Positions 1-8,313 of a stretch of DNA of 64,000 nt are shown here, piece by piece. The stretch's first letter is position 1. Every line of letters starts with the position of its first letter. The notes below the pieces were generated by a model, which saw nothing but the letters and a program-made list of their open reading frames with translations, was not told the DNA's origin and searched no databases. The translations under genes were made by a program, and so were the position numbers. The DNA comes from Pseudomonas arsenicoxydans (lineage in GTDB: Bacteria; Pseudomonadota; Gammaproteobacteria; Pseudomonadales; Pseudomonadaceae): NCBI RefSeq assembly GCF_900103875.1, contig NZ_LT629705.1, positions 1,931,001 through 1,995,000 on the forward strand. The letters are read 5' to 3'.

Positions 1-318
1 GATGCGGATCAGCGGCAAGTGATGAGATTGTCTGGAAGCGATGACTCCCAGGAGACATTGATGCTGAGTGAGTCGGGCGTATACGCGATGTTGGTGTATC
101 ACTATTGCCCGGAAAACCGCCATTTGCGGCGTTGGCTGACACACGATGTGGTGCCGATGTTGCGGGAGGAGGCGGGACCCGTTTTGACTCAGGCGCCGCA
201 TATGCGGGCGATGGAATGGGCGGGCGGGACGCTGCGTCTGCTGCATTGGCGGAAAGAGCCTTGGGTTCGCCTGCGGGATATGCCGGGTTTGTTGTCTGCA
301 AGTTACAGCGGCGTTTAA
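1..318 (+). CDS. BRO-N domain protein, 5'-truncated by the window edge
   Basis: The frame is open from base 1, so the true start lies outside the window; the first internal ATG is at 22. The visible part has the tail of a BRO-N (phage antirepressor-like) domain: a SESGVYAMLVYH stretch, then PENRHLRRWLTHDVVPMLR, matching the usual 'ESGLY..I..S..P.A..F..WV..EVLP.IR' pattern. BRO-N proteins are DNA-binding proteins common in phages and prophages. Only about 35 residues follow the helix that ends the domain, with no clear second domain. The gene may be a prophage relic or a domesticated antirepressor; the upstream sequence is needed to decide. A decayed REP-like stretch follows the stop. Confidence 0.7.
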   Translation, partial: DADQRQVMRLSGSDDSQETLMLSESGVYAMLVYHYCPENRHLRRWLTHDVVPMLREEAGPVLTQAPHMRAMEWAGGTLRLLHWRKEPWVRLRDMPGLLSASYSGV

Positions 319-412
319 CAGATCGCTTCGCGGGCAAGTCGAATCGTCGCACCGCCGCGGCGAAGATCAATGAGCATCTCAAGCGCCATCGTGGGTTCTA
401 AGATGATCGTTT

Positions 413-519
413 GATCGTTCCCACGCTCTGCGTGGGAATGCAGCCCGGGACGCTCCGCGTCCCTAGAGCGGACGCAGAGCGTCCATTGAGGCATTCCCAC
501 GCAGAGCGTGGGAACGATC
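413..519. repeat. REPIN-like inverted repeat (type 'ttcccacgctctgcgtgggaa')
   Basis: A 29-bp arm starting gatcgttcccacgctctgcg (413-441) returns as its reverse complement at 491-519. Each arm is itself a small hairpin (cccacgc/gcgtggg), and the spacer holds a second nested palindrome built on ggacgc/gcgtcc. This is the organisation of paired REP sequences in pseudomonads. It sits between the BRO-N gene and the convergent Lrp-type gene and could also act as a hairpin terminator. Confidence 0.8.
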
Positions 520-531
520 GGATGTGGCGTA

Positions 532-987
532 TCAGAGTTTTCCATTCCCTTCCAGCTGTCCCAGCGGCACGCGTTTTTCGATGGCGCTCGACAGCACAAT
601 CGACGTCTTGCTGAAGCCGAATTTGGCGATGCGGTTAATCAACTCTTCCAGCTCCGGCATCGAGCCCACCGCCGCTTGCATGATCACGCACGGGTCACCG
701 GTCACCCGGTGGCATTCGGTCAATTGCGGGATTTTGATCAGGTCGTCGTAGGCCTTCTGGTTGCCGTGCTGGTTCAGGCGCAGTTCGATCACGCACTGAA
801 TCGGCAATCCCAGCTTGGCCATGTCGACTTTTGCCTGGTAACCGGTGATCACCCCGTTGGCTTCGAGCTTGGCCACGCGCTCGGCCACGGCCGGGGCGGA
901 GAGATTCACTTTGCGCGCCAGGTCGGCGTAGGACGCACGACCGTTTTCCAGCAGGGCACCGAGCAGCATGCGGTCGTATTTGTCCAT
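532..987 (-). CDS. Lrp/AsnC family transcriptional regulator
   Basis: A protein of 151 residues, the usual length for this family. Residues 1-60 form the winged helix-turn-helix (DKYDRMLLGALLENGRASY, then DLARKVNLSAPAVAERVAKLE), and the rest is the RAM/AsnC effector-binding domain with the typical 'CHRVTGDPCVIMQAAV' strand and the 'ELINRIAKFG' helix. Lrp/AsnC proteins bind DNA as dimers to octamers and usually respond to an amino acid. The gene is divergent from the EamA exporter at 1150, and the shared intergenic region has a palindrome at 1018-1051. The simplest reading is that it controls that exporter and itself in response to an amino acid; the ligand cannot be read from sequence. Confidence 0.9.
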   Translation of the reverse strand: MDKYDRMLLGALLENGRASYADLARKVNLSAPAVAERVAKLEANGVITGYQAKVDMAKLGLPIQCVIELRLNQHGNQKAYDDLIKIPQLTECHRVTGDPCVIMQAAVGSMPELEELINRIAKFGFSKTSIVLSSAIEKRVPLGQLEGNGKL

Positions 988-1017
988 GGTCGTATTCCTG
1001 AAAATGCCTGACTTTCG

Positions 1018-1051
1018 AAAACACGGTTTATAGCGCTGATCTCCGTGTTTT
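1018..1051. promoter_or_regulatory. Inverted repeat between Lrp-type regulator and EamA exporter
   Basis: AAAACACGG (1018-1026) and CCGTGTTTT (1043-1051) form perfect 9-bp arms with a 16-bp spacer, 31 bp upstream of the regulator start. Position and symmetry suit an autoregulatory operator of the Lrp/AsnC protein. A role is inferred only. Confidence 0.45.
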
Positions 1052-1149
1052 GAAAAGTGTACCGACGCTATAAACAGGTTTTGTAACTTATTTTTCGCCG
1101 CTGGCCTTTCTAGAATAGCCGTTCACATTGTCTTGTCATCGAGCTGCCC

Positions 1150-2076
1150 ATGCCTGGCTTACGTCGTTTTCCCGTACCGTTGATCGCTGCCTTTTTCGCG
1201 TTGTACGTGATTTGGGGCTCGACTTATTTGGTGATTCGCATTGGCGTCGAATATTGGCCGCCGTTGCTGCTGGCCGGTATCCGTTTTGTGATCGCCGGGA
1301 CGTTGATGTATGCGTTCCTGCGCTGGCGTGGGGCGCCCGCACCGACCTGGGCGCAGTGGAAGGCTGCCGGGATTATCGGGATCTTGCTGCTCGCTTGCGG
1401 TAACGGCGGGGTCAGTGTGGCGGAACACATGGGCGTTGCGTCGGGCGTGGCGGCTTTGGCGGTGGCGACGGTGCCGCTGTTTACCTTGCTCTGCGGCTAT
1501 TTCTGGGGCGCGCGCAATACCCGTCTCGAATGGGCCGGGATTGTGCTGGGACTGATCGGCATCGCCATGCTCAATCTGGGTTCGAATCTGCAATCGAGCC
1601 CGTTGGGTGCGCTGTTGCTGGTGTTCGCGGCGGCTTCCTGGGCGTTCGGTTCGGTCTGGAGCAAACACTTGCCGTTGCCCCAGGGCGCGATGGCCAGTGC
1701 TGTGGAAATGCTGGTCGGCGGCGTAGCGTTGTTGATCGGCAGTGCGCTGAGCGGCGAGCATCTGCAAGCCATGCCGCCGATAGAAGGCTGGGCGGCCCTG
1801 GCCTACCTGACTTTCTTCGGTTCGATCATCGCCTTCAATGCTTACATGTACCTGTTGAAAAACGTGCGTCCGGCGGCGGCCACCAGTTATGCCTACGTCA
1901 ATCCGGCAGTGGCGGTGTTGCTGGGTATCGTGTTTGTCGGCGAGACCATCGGCGTCGAAGAAGGGCTGGCGATGCTGGTGATCATCAGTGCCGTGGTGTT
2001 GATCGGATTGCCACAGTGGCGCAGGGCGCCTGTTCAGCCGGCCGTAGCGGTGCCGACAGAATCCCGTGTGAATTAG
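1150..2076 (+). CDS. EamA/DMT family exporter (YedA-like)
   Basis: 308 residues with about ten hydrophobic helices in two EamA repeats, a ten-helix inner-membrane transporter of the drug/metabolite superfamily. The N-terminus has the hallmark VIWGSTYLVIRIGVEYWPP stretch, typical of YedA/RhaT-like exporters where 'WGS.Y' lies in helix 1; the second repeat begins near residue 150 (ASWAFGSVWSKHLPLP). These proteins usually export amino acids or related metabolites by proton antiport. It is divergent from an Lrp-type regulator, a common partnership for amino-acid exporters. The substrate is not known. Confidence 0.88.
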   Translation: MPGLRRFPVPLIAAFFALYVIWGSTYLVIRIGVEYWPPLLLAGIRFVIAGTLMYAFLRWRGAPAPTWAQWKAAGIIGILLLACGNGGVSVAEHMGVASGVAALAVATVPLFTLLCGYFWGARNTRLEWAGIVLGLIGIAMLNLGSNLQSSPLGALLLVFAAASWAFGSVWSKHLPLPQGAMASAVEMLVGGVALLIGSALSGEHLQAMPPIEGWAALAYLTFFGSIIAFNAYMYLLKNVRPAAATSYAYVNPAVAVLLGIVFVGETIGVEEGLAMLVIISAVVLIGLPQWRRAPVQPAVAVPTESRVN

Positions 2077-2154
2077 GGTAAACTGCGCGCCATTGCATTT
2101 TGTTTTGCACACTTGTTTTGAAAAAAACGCGCTGAATTTTCCTACGGTACTCCC

Positions 2155-3489
2155 ATGACTTTCGCCTCTCTTGGCCTGATCGAACCCTTGCTGCGCTCTC
2201 TCGAGACGCTCGGCTACCAGACCCCGACGCCGGTTCAGGCGCAAGCCATTCCGGCGGTGCTGGCCGGTCGCGACCTGATGGCCGCCGCCCAGACCGGCAC
2301 CGGCAAGACCGCCGGTTTCGCGTTGCCGCTGCTGCAGTTGCTGGCCATGGAAGGGCCGAAAGTCACTGCCAACTCGGTACGCGCGCTGATCCTGGTGCCA
2401 ACCCGCGAGCTGGCCGAACAGGTGCACGAAGCCGTGCGTCAGTACGCCGAGAACCTGCCGCTGAGCACTTACGCGGTGTACGGCGGCGTCAGCATCAACC
2501 CGCAAATGATGAAGCTGCGCAAAGGCGTCGATCTGCTGGTGGCGACCCCGGGCCGCTTGCTCGACCTGTTCCGCCAGAACGCGCTCAAGTTCAACCAGCT
2601 GCAAACCCTGGTGCTGGACGAAGCGGATCGCATGCTCGATCTGGGTTTCTCCGAGGAGCTGGGGAATATCTACAAGGCGCTACCGAAGAAACGTCAGACG
2701 CTGTTGTTCTCGGCGACCTTCTCCGACGCAATCCGCACCCTGGCCGGGCAAATGCTCAACGACCCGCTCAGCATTGAAGTCAGCCCGCGCAACGTGGCGG
2801 CCAACACCGTCAAGCAGTGGGTGGTGACGGTGGACAAGAAGCGCAAGCCGGAGCTGTTCGTACACTTGATGCGCAAGGGCAAGTGGAAGCAGGTGCTGGT
2901 GTTCGCCAAGACCCGCAACGGCGTGGATGCGCTGGTGGAAAAACTCCAGGGTCTGGGCATCAACGCCGACGGTATCCATGGCGACAAACCGCAGGCAACC
3001 CGTCAGCGTGCGCTGGACCGCTTCAAGGCCAGTGAAGTGCAGATTCTGGTGGCTACCGACGTCGCCGCCCGTGGTCTGGATATCGAAGATTTGCCGTTGG
3101 TGGTCAACTTCGACCTGCCGATCGTGGCTGAGGATTACATCCACCGCATCGGTCGCACCGGCCGTGCGGGCGCAACCGGGCAGGCCATTTCCCTGGTCTG
3201 CGCCGATGAAGTGAATCTGCTGTCAGCCATCGAGACATTGACCCGTCAGACGCTGCCTCGGCAGATGGAGCACGACTTCGAACCTGAGCATCGGGTGCCG
3301 GACACCGATGCCAGCGGCCAGGTGGTCAAGAAGCCGAAAAAACCGAAAAAGCCAAAGACCTCCGGTGGGGGTAAACGCAATCTGGGTAAGTGGGTCGAGA
3401 GTGGCGATGCTTCGGCGCCAGAACCTTCGATCAAGCCAGTGCGCAAAGTGCCGGTGTTTAACACCGGGCCGCGTAAGAAGAAGCCTTAA
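2155..3489 (+). CDS. rhlE: DEAD-box ATP-dependent RNA helicase, RhlE type
   Basis: 444 residues with all DEAD-box motifs: Q motif near residues 21-31, Walker A AQTGTGKT (45-52), PTRELA (82-87), TPGRL (131-135), DEAD (155-158), SAT (186-188), ARGLD (305-309) and HRIGRTGR (330-337). The C-terminal tail from about 390 is basic (KKPKKPKKPK), as expected for RhlE-type proteins where the tail adds RNA affinity. It unwinds short RNA duplexes and is linked to ribosome assembly and mRNA decay at low temperature. Pseudomonads carry several RhlE paralogues, so the exact orthologue is uncertain. An inverted repeat at 3513-3557 follows the stop. Confidence 0.88.
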   Translation: MTFASLGLIEPLLRSLETLGYQTPTPVQAQAIPAVLAGRDLMAAAQTGTGKTAGFALPLLQLLAMEGPKVTANSVRALILVPTRELAEQVHEAVRQYAENLPLSTYAVYGGVSINPQMMKLRKGVDLLVATPGRLLDLFRQNALKFNQLQTLVLDEADRMLDLGFSEELGNIYKALPKKRQTLLFSATFSDAIRTLAGQMLNDPLSIEVSPRNVAANTVKQWVVTVDKKRKPELFVHLMRKGKWKQVLVFAKTRNGVDALVEKLQGLGINADGIHGDKPQATRQRALDRFKASEVQILVATDVAARGLDIEDLPLVVNFDLPIVAEDYIHRIGRTGRAGATGQAISLVCADEVNLLSAIETLTRQTLPRQMEHDFEPEHRVPDTDASGQVVKKPKKPKKPKTSGGGKRNLGKWVESGDASAPEPSIKPVRKVPVFNTGPRKKKP

Positions 3490-3512
3490 AAGCAGCTGTA
3501 AGTGGCAAGCTA

Positions 3513-3557
3513 CAAGCTTCAAGTTGAAATGCTCCACCGCTTTCAACTTGAAGCTTG
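3513..3557. repeat. Inverted repeat (REP-like, 'caagcttcaagttgaaa' type) between convergent genes
   Basis: A perfect 17-bp arm at 3513-3529 is mirrored at 3541-3557 with an 11-bp loop; further aagcttgc units continue to about 3582. It lies between the convergent helicase and flavoprotein genes and could be a shared terminator hairpin. Related aagcttgcc units recur near 49509-49575. Confidence 0.75.
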
Positions 3558-3561
3558 CCGC

Positions 3562-4809
3562 TTAAAGCTTGCCGCTGCTTTTAAGCCGCTCCACCATCCC
3601 CAACCCCGCCGCGCGCCCACTGGCGAAACACGCGGTCAGCAGATAGCCGCCCGTCGGTGCTTCCCAATCGAGCATTTCCCCTGCGCAGAAAACGCCGGGC
3701 AGTTGCTTGAGCATCAACCGTTCATCCATCGCCTCGAACATCACGCCACCCGCGCTGCTGATGGCCTCGTCCAGTGGGCGGGTTTTTATGAGGGTCAGTG
3801 GTAAAAACTTGATCGCTTTGGCCAGCAGTGCCGGATCGGTGAAGCAATCGGCCGGCGTCAGCTCTCGCAATAGCGCTGCTTTCACGCCATCAATTCCAAG
3901 TTGACTGTGCAGGTGTTTGGACATCGACCGCGAGCCGCGCGGTTTGCTCAATGCTGCCTGAACTTTATCCACAGGTCGGCCCGGCAACAGGTCTAGATGG
4001 ATGGTCGCGGAGCCGTGCAGGTTGATCGCTTCGCGGATCGGCGCCGACAGGGCGTAGATCAAGCTGCCTTCAATCCCCGTCGCCGTGATGACACATTCGC
4101 CGAGTCGTGGCACGTCGTCATTGAGGCCGATGGCGATGTTTTTCAGCGGTGCTCCGGCGAATTTGCTGACCATCAGATCGCTCCAGGCCTGCACCTCGAA
4201 ACCGCAATTGCTCGGTTGCAGAGGCATAAGTCCTACACCGCGTTGTTCCAGTGGCAGCATCCACGCGCCGTCCGAACCCAGGCGCGACCAGCTGCCGCCA
4301 CCGAGGGCCAGCAACGTCGCGTCTGGCTGGATGATTTTTTCGCCCTCGGGACTGTCGATGCGCAATCCACCGCTGTCAGTCCAGCCGAGCCAACGGTGAC
4401 GGGTGTGGATAACCACGCCTGCATCGCGCAGGCGTTTAAGCCAGGCGCGCAACAGCGGTGCGGCTTTCATGTCGGTTGGAAACACCCGGCCGGAGCTGCC
4501 GACAAAGGTTTCGATGCCCAGATCATGAATCCATTGGCACAGCGCGTCGGCGCCGAAGGACCGCAGCAGCGGTGCAATCTGTGGCGCACGTTCGGCGTAG
4601 CGCGAGAGAAAGGCCGGGTAGGCTTCGGAGTGGGTGATGTTCATGCCGCCGACACCGGCCAGCAGGAATTTTCGTCCCACTGAAGGCATTCCGTCGTACA
4701 AGTCGACGTGGATGCCGGCCTGGCTCAACACTTCGGCCGCCATGAAGCCGGCGGGGCCGCCGCCGATGATGGCGACGCGAGGGGAGAGGGGAGTCGAGGG
4801 CTGGGTCAT
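3562..4809 (-). CDS. HI0933/BaiN-type FAD-dependent oxidoreductase (TIGR03862-like)
   Basis: About 415 residues from the ATG at 4809, chosen because the Rossmann strand (RVAIIGGGPAGFMAAEVL) begins about ten residues later; an in-frame ATG at 4863 adds 18 residues with no family match. The FAD-binding GGGPAG motif is followed by a GRKFLLAGVGGMNITHSE stretch typical of the HI0933/YhiN flavoproteins, and the C-terminus has the FAD-contacting GEMLDWEAPTGGYLLTACFASG stretch. Members are cytoplasmic flavoproteins of mostly unknown function; BaiN reduces bile-acid intermediates in gut bacteria. No operon partner is apparent. Confidence 0.85.
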   Translation of the reverse strand: MTQPSTPLSPRVAIIGGGPAGFMAAEVLSQAGIHVDLYDGMPSVGRKFLLAGVGGMNITHSEAYPAFLSRYAERAPQIAPLLRSFGADALCQWIHDLGIETFVGSSGRVFPTDMKAAPLLRAWLKRLRDAGVVIHTRHRWLGWTDSGGLRIDSPEGEKIIQPDATLLALGGGSWSRLGSDGAWMLPLEQRGVGLMPLQPSNCGFEVQAWSDLMVSKFAGAPLKNIAIGLNDDVPRLGECVITATGIEGSLIYALSAPIREAINLHGSATIHLDLLPGRPVDKVQAALSKPRGSRSMSKHLHSQLGIDGVKAALLRELTPADCFTDPALLAKAIKFLPLTLIKTRPLDEAISSAGGVMFEAMDERLMLKQLPGVFCAGEMLDWEAPTGGYLLTACFASGRAAGLGMVERLKSSGKL

Positions 4810-4862
4810 GGAATGCGCTGCGGTATGGCGGAGTAAGCCGGGCATTCTACCGCAGAGATCCA

Positions 4863-4892
4863 TGTGGGAGCGGCGTTACGGCGATCCCACAG
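4863..4892. repeat. Single REP-like hairpin
   Basis: TGTGGGA...TCCCACA with an inner gcg/gc stem, one unit of the 'gtgggagcg' REP family that recurs at 8181, 40047, 42927, 44061 and 61712. Confidence 0.6.
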
Positions 4893-5029
4893 TGGATCTT
4901 CGGGGGTGTTCAATAGCTGATCAAAAAACAACCAGAGCTTTGCAGGCTATATCCAGCTTGGCCTGCAGCCCCTTTCACTCAGGTTATCCACAGGCAGTTC
5001 CACAGGCATTGTGGGTAAAGACTCACAGC

Positions 5030-5950
5030 TCAATGACAACCTGATGACGTCCAGACCCGTTGCGCGCTGTGGTGCAGGATTCCGTGACGGCGCGCCAGCG
5101 CCTGGCGGTCCTTGCTGTAGCCGCCGCCGATCACCCCGACCACTGGAATATCGCGCCCCAGGCAATGGCGCATAACGCTTTCATCGCGGGCGGCCACGCC
5201 TTCATCGGTCAGCTTCAGGTAACCGAGCGCGTCGTCCTTATGCACATCGACGCCCGCGTCATACAGCACCAGATCGGGTTGGTAGAGCGGCAGCAAATAG
5301 TTGAGCGCATCGTCCACCACCTTCAGGTAATCGGCATCGCCCATGCCCTTGGGCAATGGGATGTCCCAGTCGCTTTCGGCTTTGCGTGCAGGAAAATTCT
5401 TTTCGCAGTGCAGGGAAACCGTTATCGCGTCCGGGGTGTTGTGCAGAATCCGTGCAGTCCCGTCGCCCTGGTGCACGTCGCAATCGAAGATCAGCACCCG
5501 ATTGACCCGGCCACTTTCCAGCAGGTAATGGCTGATCACCGCCAGGTCATTGAAGATGCAGAAACCGGCCGGGTAATCGTAATGCGCGTGATGGGTGCCG
5601 CCGGCCAAGTGACAGGCCAAGCCGTGTTCCAGCGCCTGCTCGGCCGCCAGCAGTGAACCGCCCACCGCTCGCACCGTGCGCCGGGCCAGCGCTTCACTCC
5701 ATGGCAGGCCGAGTCGCCGTTGGTCCTCGCGGGACAACTCGCCGCTCATGTAGCGTTCGATATAAGCAGCGTCATGGGCCAGGGCGAGAATCTCCGCTGG
5801 GCAGAGTTCCGGTCGCAGCAGATCGGCGTCCCGGGTCAGGCCGCTGTCCACCAGGTGATCGCGCAGCAGGCGAAATTTGTCCATGGGGAAGCGGTGGTCC
5901 GCCGGGAATTCGGGGCTGTAGTCTTCGTGGTAAATCAGCGGCAGGGACAT
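5030..5950 (-). CDS. Histone deacetylase family (class II HDAC-like) deacylase
   Basis: 306 residues, typical of short bacterial HDAC/AcuC/APAH-type enzymes. The catalytic HH pair is at residues 120-121 (GGTHHAHYD), the zinc ligands fall in DCDVHQGDGT (D158, H160) and in YDAGVDVHKDDALG near residue 250, and GVIGGGY near the C-terminus supplies the glycine-rich loop. Such enzymes remove acetyl groups from lysines or small acetylated amines using zinc. The start at 5950 begins directly with the conserved 'LPLIYHEDYSPEFP' strand. It is divergent from a GNAT acetyltransferase with only 88 bp between, so the two could be co-regulated. The substrate is unknown. Confidence 0.9.
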   Translation of the reverse strand: MSLPLIYHEDYSPEFPADHRFPMDKFRLLRDHLVDSGLTRDADLLRPELCPAEILALAHDAAYIERYMSGELSREDQRRLGLPWSEALARRTVRAVGGSLLAAEQALEHGLACHLAGGTHHAHYDYPAGFCIFNDLAVISHYLLESGRVNRVLIFDCDVHQGDGTARILHNTPDAITVSLHCEKNFPARKAESDWDIPLPKGMGDADYLKVVDDALNYLLPLYQPDLVLYDAGVDVHKDDALGYLKLTDEGVAARDESVMRHCLGRDIPVVGVIGGGYSKDRQALARRHGILHHSAQRVWTSSGCH

Positions 5951-6038
5951 GGCGGGCTTTTATTCAGTACGGCAGGCAGGAATGAAGGAACGATCCTACC
6001 AGCGATGTAGACTTGCGGCATGGAAAGGGGAGGACATG

Positions 6039-6608
6039 ATGGAGCCGATACTGGAACTCGAGAGCGCGCGGCTGCTGTTACGACAGTGGCGCGATGAAGA
6101 TTTGCCTGAGTTTGCGGCGATGTGCGCCGATCCACAGGTAATGCGCTATTTTCCGGCGCCGTTGAGTCGTATGGAAAGTGCTTCGCTGATCGGACGGATT
6201 CGCGGGCATTTTGCCGAGCATGGTTTCGGTCTTTGGGCATTGGAGCGCAAAGACACCGGCGCCTTTATTGGTTTTACCGGCCTCGGCGAGGTTGGCTTCG
6301 ACGCGCCCTTCACCCCGGCGACCGAAATCGGCTGGCGCCTGGCGCGTGAGCATTGGGGCCTGGGGTATGCCAGTGAAGCGGCATGGACGGCTCTGCGCTG
6401 CGGGTTTGACCGTCTGGCACTGGACGAGGTCGTGTCCTTTACCGCCAAAGACAATCTGCCTTCGGAAAAAGTCATGCAGGCCATCGGCATGCACCATGAT
6501 TCAGCCGATGATTTCGAACACCCCAAGCTCGCGGCCGATCATCCCCTGCGTCACCATGTGCTTTACCGCATTACCCGTGAACAATGGCTGCAAACCTTGC
6601 ATGGATAA
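6039..6608 (+). CDS. GNAT family N-acetyltransferase (RimJ/RimL-like)
   Basis: 189 residues from the second of two tandem ATGs (6036, 6039); the 6039 start has GGGGAGG five bases upstream. The fold follows the RimJ/RimL pattern (Acetyltransf_3): N-terminal LESARLLLRQWRDEDLPEFAA, and the acetyl-CoA-binding region EIGWRLAREHWGLGYASEA with the GLGYASEA form of the Q/RxxGxG/A loop. Family members acetylate N-termini of ribosomal proteins or small molecules. Divergent from the HDAC-type gene. Confidence 0.88.
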   Translation: MEPILELESARLLLRQWRDEDLPEFAAMCADPQVMRYFPAPLSRMESASLIGRIRGHFAEHGFGLWALERKDTGAFIGFTGLGEVGFDAPFTPATEIGWRLAREHWGLGYASEAAWTALRCGFDRLALDEVVSFTAKDNLPSEKVMQAIGMHHDSADDFEHPKLAADHPLRHHVLYRITREQWLQTLHG

Positions 6609-6713
6609 GCGGACACGGACGTTTACAATGGCTCCCAAGTGGCCCGGGCCAGAATCTGAATTGACCGCCGCAGCCAAGACTGCGCGGTATTGCGTTGTGT
6701 GAGGAGAGTCTGA

Positions 6714-7583
6714 ATGAGCCAAGTGTTGGATGATCTGGTCGACTTGCTGACCCTGGAACCGATCGAAGAAAACCTGTTCCGTGGCCGCAGCCAGGACCTG
6801 GGTTTTCGTCAGTTGTTCGGTGGTCAGGTGATCGGTCAGTCTCTGTCGGCCGCCAGTCAGACGGTCGAAGAAACGCGCCATGTGCATTCGATGCACGGCT
6901 ATTTCCTGCGTCCCGGCGATTCCGCATTGCCCGTGGTCTATCAGGTTGATCGGGTGCGTGATGGCGGCAGTTTCAGCACGCGTCGAGTGACGGCGATCCA
7001 GAAGGGCAACCCGATCTTCACCTGCAGCGCCTCGTTCCAGTACGACGAAAAAGGCTTTGAGCACCAGGCCGAAATGCCGATTGTGGTCGGCCCGGAAAAC
7101 CTGCCTTCAGAACTGGAACTGGCTCAGCAACGTGCGCACCTGATTCCCGAGCACATGCGCGAAAAGCTGCTGTGCCCAAAACCGATCGAGTTCCGCCCGA
7201 TCACCGAGAAAGACCCCTACAACCCGCAACCGTCCGATCCGGTCAAGTACGTCTGGTTTCGCGCCGACGGTGCCTTGGCCGACTCCCCGGCGCTGCACAA
7301 ATACCTGCTGGCCTACGCCTCGGACTTCGGTCTGCTGACCACCTCGATGCAACCCCACGGCAAATCGGTCTGGCAGAAAGACATGCAGGTCGCCAGCCTC
7401 GATCACGCGCTGTGGTTCCATGCGGACCTGCGCGCCGATGACTGGTTGCTGTACGCGATGGACAGCCCGTGGGCCGGCAATTCTCGCGGCTTCACCCGTG
7501 GCAGCGTGTTCAATCGGGCCGGACAACTGGTGGCTTCGGTGACTCAGGAAGGGCTGATCCGTCATCGCAAGGATTGGGCATGA
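6714..7583 (+). CDS. tesB: Acyl-CoA thioesterase II
   Basis: 289 residues, matching TesB length. The double hot-dog fold is recognisable from FRGRSQDLGFRQLFGGQVIGQSL (residues 22-44), HSMHGYFLRPGD, and the C-terminal SLDHALWFHADLRADDWLLY plus SRGFTRGSVFNRAGQLVASVTQEGLIR. TesB hydrolyses medium- and long-chain acyl-CoA to free acid and CoA; the Asp/Thr/Gln active-site residues lie in the DHALWFH, GFTRGS and VTQEG segments. A GGAGAG ribosome site lies just upstream. The stop overlaps the ATG of the next gene (ATGA), so the two are translationally coupled. Confidence 0.93.
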   Translation: MSQVLDDLVDLLTLEPIEENLFRGRSQDLGFRQLFGGQVIGQSLSAASQTVEETRHVHSMHGYFLRPGDSALPVVYQVDRVRDGGSFSTRRVTAIQKGNPIFTCSASFQYDEKGFEHQAEMPIVVGPENLPSELELAQQRAHLIPEHMREKLLCPKPIEFRPITEKDPYNPQPSDPVKYVWFRADGALADSPALHKYLLAYASDFGLLTTSMQPHGKSVWQKDMQVASLDHALWFHADLRADDWLLYAMDSPWAGNSRGFTRGSVFNRAGQLVASVTQEGLIRHRKDWA

Positions 7584-8173
7584 GCCTGGCCGAGGTGCGG
7601 CACTGGGTGTTCGACATGGACGGCACCCTGACGGTGGCTGTGCATGACTTCGCGGCCATTCGCGTGGCGCTGGCGATCCCGGCCGAAGACGACATCCTGA
7701 CTCACCTCGCGGCGTTGCCGGCCGATGAAGCCGCTGCCAAACACGCGTGGCTGCTGGAGCACGAACGTGATCTGGCGCTGGGTTCGAAACCGGCGCCCGG
7801 CGCGGTGGAGCTGGTGCGGGAATTGGCTGGTCGCGGTTATCGCCTGGGCATTCTCACGCGCAATGCCCGGGAGCTGGCGCATGTGACGCTGGAGGCGATC
7901 GGCCTGGCCGACTGCTTCGCAGTGGAAGATGTGCTGGGGCGTGATGAAGCACCGCCGAAACCGCATCCTGGCGGTCTGCTGAAATTAGCCAAGGCCTGGA
8001 ACGTGCCAGCGAGCGAGATGGTGATGGTCGGTGATTACCGGTTTGATCTGGATTGCGGCCGGGCGGCGGGGGCGCGGACGGTATTGGTTAACCTGCCGGA
8101 TAATCCGTGGCCTGAGCTGACGGATTGGCATGCGGCGGATTGTGTGGTGTTGCGGGAAATGCTATCGGCTTGA
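7580..8173 (+). CDS. HAD family hydrolase (phosphatase-like)
   Basis: 197 residues, starting at the ATG that overlaps the tesB stop by four bases. The HAD motif I is FDMDGTLT (residues 12-19), motif II is LGILTRNAREL, and motifs III/IV are in PPKPHPGGLLKLAKAW and MVMVGDYRFDLDCGRAAGA. The cap between motifs I and II is small and helical, as in subfamily IA phosphatases. The likely reaction is phosphate-ester hydrolysis through an aspartyl-phosphate; the substrate is unknown. Co-transcription with tesB is inferred from the ATGA overlap. Confidence 0.88.
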   Translation: MSLAEVRHWVFDMDGTLTVAVHDFAAIRVALAIPAEDDILTHLAALPADEAAAKHAWLLEHERDLALGSKPAPGAVELVRELAGRGYRLGILTRNARELAHVTLEAIGLADCFAVEDVLGRDEAPPKPHPGGLLKLAKAWNVPASEMVMVGDYRFDLDCGRAAGARTVLVNLPDNPWPELTDWHAADCVVLREMLSA

Positions 8174-8180
8174 TGCAATT

Positions 8181-8305
8181 GTCGCCTGATCCGACGTTAT
8201 CGCGGGCAAGCCCGCTCCCACAGAGTTGTGTGCCGGTCGGATATTTCAGGCATCGCACATAACTGTGGGAGCGGGCTTGCCCGCGAAGGCGTCAGATCAG
8301 GCGAT
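8181..8305. repeat. REPIN: two inverted REP units
   Basis: gtcgcctgat...tcgcgggcaagcccgctccca (8181-8220) is mirrored by tgtgggagcgggcttgcccgcga...atcaggcgat (8263-8305). Each half carries the cgggcaagcccg hairpin. It sits between convergent genes. Confidence 0.9.
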
Positions 8306-8313
8306 GCTAAAAC

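Noticed and set aside
413..519. Possible CRISPR-like array because of repeated palindromes
   Set aside because: There are only two inverse arms with an internal palindrome and no regularly spaced unique spacers; it is a REPIN.
1159..2604. Long 481-codon open frame on the minus strand opposite the EamA and helicase genes
   Set aside because: It is rich in His, Gln and Arg, lacks any family motif, and is opposite two clearly real genes; such shadow frames are common in GC-rich Pseudomonas DNA.
8181..8305. Possible insertion-sequence end
   Set aside because: No transposase and no target-site duplication is visible; the hairpin units match the REP family found at several other places.
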